From CAUZWH01 sp965224275 (GTDB taxonomy: Bacteria > Pseudomonadota > Alphaproteobacteria > SHVV01): a DNA stretch of 64,000 nt. Below the pieces are notes generated by a model. The model saw only the letters and a program-made list of their open reading frames with translations, was not told the origin of the DNA and made no database searches. Both the position numbers and the translations under genes were made by a program. The stretch is taken from NCBI GenBank assembly GCA_965224275.1, contig CBDCYR010000005.1, forward strand, positions 930,001-994,000. Direction: 5' to 3'. Within the stretch, counting starts at the first letter, position 1; every line of letters begins with the position of its first letter. Positions 61,904 to 64,000 of this stretch are shown here, piece after piece.

Positions 61904-62728
61904 CTACTTTTCGTTGATTACGACGGCAATATCCGGCGCGTCGACTGCTTTCATGCCAATAACATGATAGCCACTGTCAACGTGATGGACCTCACCAGTC
62001 ACCGCGCTGCTGAGGTCGCTCAGTAGATAGAGTGCGGAATTGCCAACTTCATCGGTCGACACGGTTCGTTTGAGCGGTGAGTTGTACTCGTTCCATTTAA
62101 GAATATAGCGGAAGTCCCCAATACCCGACGCGGCCAGTGTTTTGATGGGGCCGGCAGAGATCGCATTGCAGCGAATATTGTCAGCGCCGAGATCGACCGC
62201 GATATAGCGGACGCTGGCCTCGAGCGCCGCCTTGGCGACCCCCATCACGTTGTAGTGCGGCATGACCTTCTCAGCGCCGTAATAGGTGAGCGTGAGCAGG
62301 CTGCCGCCGTCGCTCATCAAGGCGGTGGCGCGCTTGCAGACCGCCGTAAACGAGAAACACGAGATCTCCATCGTACTGCGGAAATTATCAAGCGTGGTGT
62401 CGACGTAACGACCCTTGAGTTGATCCTTATCCGAGAAAGCAACCGCGTGGACGACGAAATCCAAACCCTGCCACGTCTGTTCGATTTCACTGAAGGCAGC
62501 GTCGAGAGAACCATGATCGGTAACGTCGCACGGGATAACCATTTCAGCGCCGACCGATTCCGCAAGCGGCTTAACCCGTTTGCCGAGGGCATCGCCTTGA
62601 TAGGTCATCGCAAGTCGTGCGCCGGCATTCGCGACTGCCTTGGTCACTCCCCAGGCCAACGACCGGTCATTTGCGACACCCATGATCAGGCCCTTCTTGC
62701 CCGCCATTAAGGCGTTAGCTTCGGTCAT
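61904..62728 (-). CDS. fabI: Enoyl-ACP reductase (NADH)
   Basis: 274 aa. An SDR-type fold with GVANDRSLAWG near residue 17 (NADH) and the FabI triad: YYGAEKVMPHYNVMGVAKAALE, with Tyr-x6-Lys (YNVMGVAK). The final reduction step of fatty acid elongation, the target of triclosan and isoniazid-like drugs in other species. It lies between the DnaJ-like gene and aroC, an order common in alphaproteobacteria. Confidence 0.96.
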   Translation of the reverse strand: MTEANALMAGKKGLIMGVANDRSLAWGVTKAVANAGARLAMTYQGDALGKRVKPLAESVGAEMVIPCDVTDHGSLDAAFSEIEQTWQGLDFVVHAVAFSDKDQLKGRYVDTTLDNFRSTMEISCFSFTAVCKRATALMSDGGSLLTLTYYGAEKVMPHYNVMGVAKAALEASVRYIAVDLGADNIRCNAISAGPIKTLAASGIGDFRYILKWNEYNSPLKRTVSTDEVGNSALYLLSDLSSAVTGEVHHVDSGYHVIGMKAVDAPDIAVVINEK

Positions 62729-62902
62729 CGAACCCTCGCAAAATACTGGAGCGGCGGTTGGGAAGTGGCGGCCATCCTACACCAACAATTAGGCGAGACA
62801 AGCAATCGACACAGCTGCTTAATGCGGCGCTGGACGTGCCGAACCGGTCGGGCAAAGAGAGGTTTGTAACTCGGTTCCTGGATCGAACCGTCAGGGTAAT
62901 CG

Positions 62903-63769
62903 CTATGGGTTAGCGATTGCGTCGTCGAGATCGATAGCGGCTGCAACCGCGTCGATTTTTATGCTCACGAATTGATCACCGCGACCACTGCCGCGCGACG
63001 CTTCGATCCCTTTTCCTTTGAGCCGCAAAATCGTGCCGAGCCGCGACCCTTTTGGTAAGGTCATCGTCATCGCACCGTCGAGCGTGGGCACGCGTATCCG
63101 GCCGCCGTTTCGAGCGTCATTTGCCGAAACAGCTAGATCGAGATGGACGTCGTTTCCGCGCTTGGTAAGGAACTCGTGCGGTGCCACTTGAACCGCAATG
63201 ATCGCATCACCGGCGTGCCCGCCAGCAACGGCTGGTTCACCTTGGCCGCGTAGCCGGAGCGATCGTCCGGAGGACGTTCCGGGCGGGACAATGACGTCGA
63301 CAGTTTTTCCGTTGTGAAGCGACAAGCGTCGGCTGATCCCGCGCGCCGCCTCGAAGAAGCTCACGGTTATTTCATAAATGTGGTCGCGCTGAGCCGCGCT
63401 GGACGCCGTCTTCACCTCGCCTTTGCGGGCACCGAAAAAGTGCTGAAACACCTCTGCGCCGGTCCTCGGCGCCTGGTGAAAGGGCTCGAACCCGGTTCCG
63501 CCTGGGTGAGAGGTGCGGGCAGGTCCACGCCTGAACGGCCGTCGTCGAGCTCCATTGCCGTCGATTTCGCCACGATCGTAGCGCCCTCGCTCGACGGCAT
63601 CGCTCAAGATCGAATACGCGCGGGACACTTCTTTGAATCGCTCAGCAATGGCTGCATCGCCGGGATGTAGGTCTGGATGAAGCTGTTTTACCAAGCGGCG
63701 ATAGGCGCTTTTTATCTGAGCATCGCCATCATGACGCGACACCCCAAGTATCCGGTATAGGCTCTTCAT
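62903..63769 (-). CDS. DnaJ-like co-chaperone lacking a zinc-finger domain
   Basis: 288 aa. J domain at residues 1-70 with the HPD tripeptide in QLHPDLHPG. A Gly/Phe-poor spacer with RRPFRRGPARTSHPGG follows. The C-terminal DnaJ_C domains are at about 130-280 (HIYEITVSFFEAARGISRRLSLHNGKTVDVIVPPGT and GDAIIAVQVAPHEFL). No CxxCxGxG zinc repeats, so it is CbpA-like rather than DnaJ. It stimulates DnaK. 174 bp upstream of fabI. Confidence 0.9.
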   Translation of the reverse strand: MKSLYRILGVSRHDGDAQIKSAYRRLVKQLHPDLHPGDAAIAERFKEVSRAYSILSDAVERGRYDRGEIDGNGARRRPFRRGPARTSHPGGTGFEPFHQAPRTGAEVFQHFFGARKGEVKTASSAAQRDHIYEITVSFFEAARGISRRLSLHNGKTVDVIVPPGTSSGRSLRLRGQGEPAVAGGHAGDAIIAVQVAPHEFLTKRGNDVHLDLAVSANDARNGGRIRVPTLDGAMTMTLPKGSRLGTILRLKGKGIEASRGSGRGDQFVSIKIDAVAAAIDLDDAIANP

Positions 63770-63909
63770 TGAGGTCCGGCTTCGCCCACCCTTACGTTCG
63801 GTCGGTCAGATTTAGCGACCAATGGTTAAGGGACGATTGACGGCGCTCAAGAATCGCAAAATATCCGACAAGGCCGGCCCAGATCAGCCTCAATTGGAGC
63901 CGGAAGACG

Positions 63910-64000
63910 TTATTTATTTTTGTCGAAGCTCTTGGCCAGTAGGCTCGCAGCGACGATTTGGTCTGGTTCCATTTCGAGTTTCAAATTCTCTAGAAACTGC
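63910..64000 (-). CDS. C-terminal end of a protein extending past the right edge
   Basis: The minus-strand frame runs in from base 64000 and ends at TAA 63910-63912: QFLENLKLEMEPDQIVAASL, then LAKSFDKNK. About 30 codons are present; too short to name. Confidence 0.5.
   Translation of the reverse strand, partial: QFLENLKLEMEPDQIVAASLLAKSFDKNK

Noticed and set aside
1..64000. CRISPR array, rRNA operon, phage structural genes, restriction system, replication origin
   Set aside because: No regularly spaced repeats, rRNA, capsid/tail, restriction or origin features were seen; repeats present are dispersed.

Overview
The window looks like chromosome from an alphaproteobacterium, probably Rhodospirillales-like. 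The evidence is gene order and gene style: a DnaJ-like gene, fabI and aroC in a row; xseB-ispA-dxs; a two-subunit indolepyruvate:ferredoxin oxidoreductase with an extended beta subunit; and many acyl-CoA enzymes. Placement is inferred from gene content, since no rRNA gene is present.

Layout. 1-9.6 kb: the start of a molybdopterin oxidoreductase diverging from a cysteine-rich Fe-S protein, a CaiB/enoyl-CoA hydratase/aldo-keto reductase group, formate-tetrahydrofolate ligase, and a small arsenic locus (arsR, arsI, a frameshifted aquaporin). 9.6-19 kb: iorAB, then a divergent enolase paralogue with a phosphotransferase-type kinase facing a D-2-hydroxyacid dehydrogenase, then a membrane protein followed by a class III adenylate cyclase with an unrecognised middle domain. 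19-21.5 kb: an omega-aminotransferase and alanine dehydrogenase. 21.5-32 kb: a mobile-element island with an IS3 element split by an IS110 element, an IS91-type element with its tyrosine recombinase splitting a 2OG-Fe(II) oxygenase-like gene, a decayed second alanine dehydrogenase, and an IS256 element that cut the first 11 codons off an MFS transporter. 32-43 kb: a gentisate-dioxygenase-like bicupin with two luciferase-like flavoenzymes, an FAD-linked oxidase, Sua5, a MaoC-like protein, acyl-CoA dehydrogenase, acyl-CoA ligase and a frameshifted CPBP protease. 43-47.4 kb: an RND efflux pair whose adaptor is frameshifted in a 7-C run. 47.5-58 kb: HDAC-like deacetylase, xseB-ispA-dxs, class II aldolase, LOG protein, tlyA, two tandem FkbM-like methyltransferases, an AhpD-like protein and an acyl-CoA dehydrogenase. 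58-64 kb: IS481, a TTC38-like TPR protein, aroC, fabI, a DnaJ-like protein and the tail of one more gene.

The most unusual structure is a family of TA-flanked inverted-repeat elements present five times (287, 287, 192, 46 and 15 bp). All share the same outer bases. In three of the five places the TAG at the element edge is the stop codon of the adjoining gene. No transposase with matching ends is in the window, so these are probably non-autonomous (MITE-like). The second point of interest is the enolase/kinase/dehydrogenase cluster, where the enolase paralogue has changed two residues of the classical active site and so probably acts on another substrate. Three genes carry single frameshifts; each could be real decay or a sequencing error.
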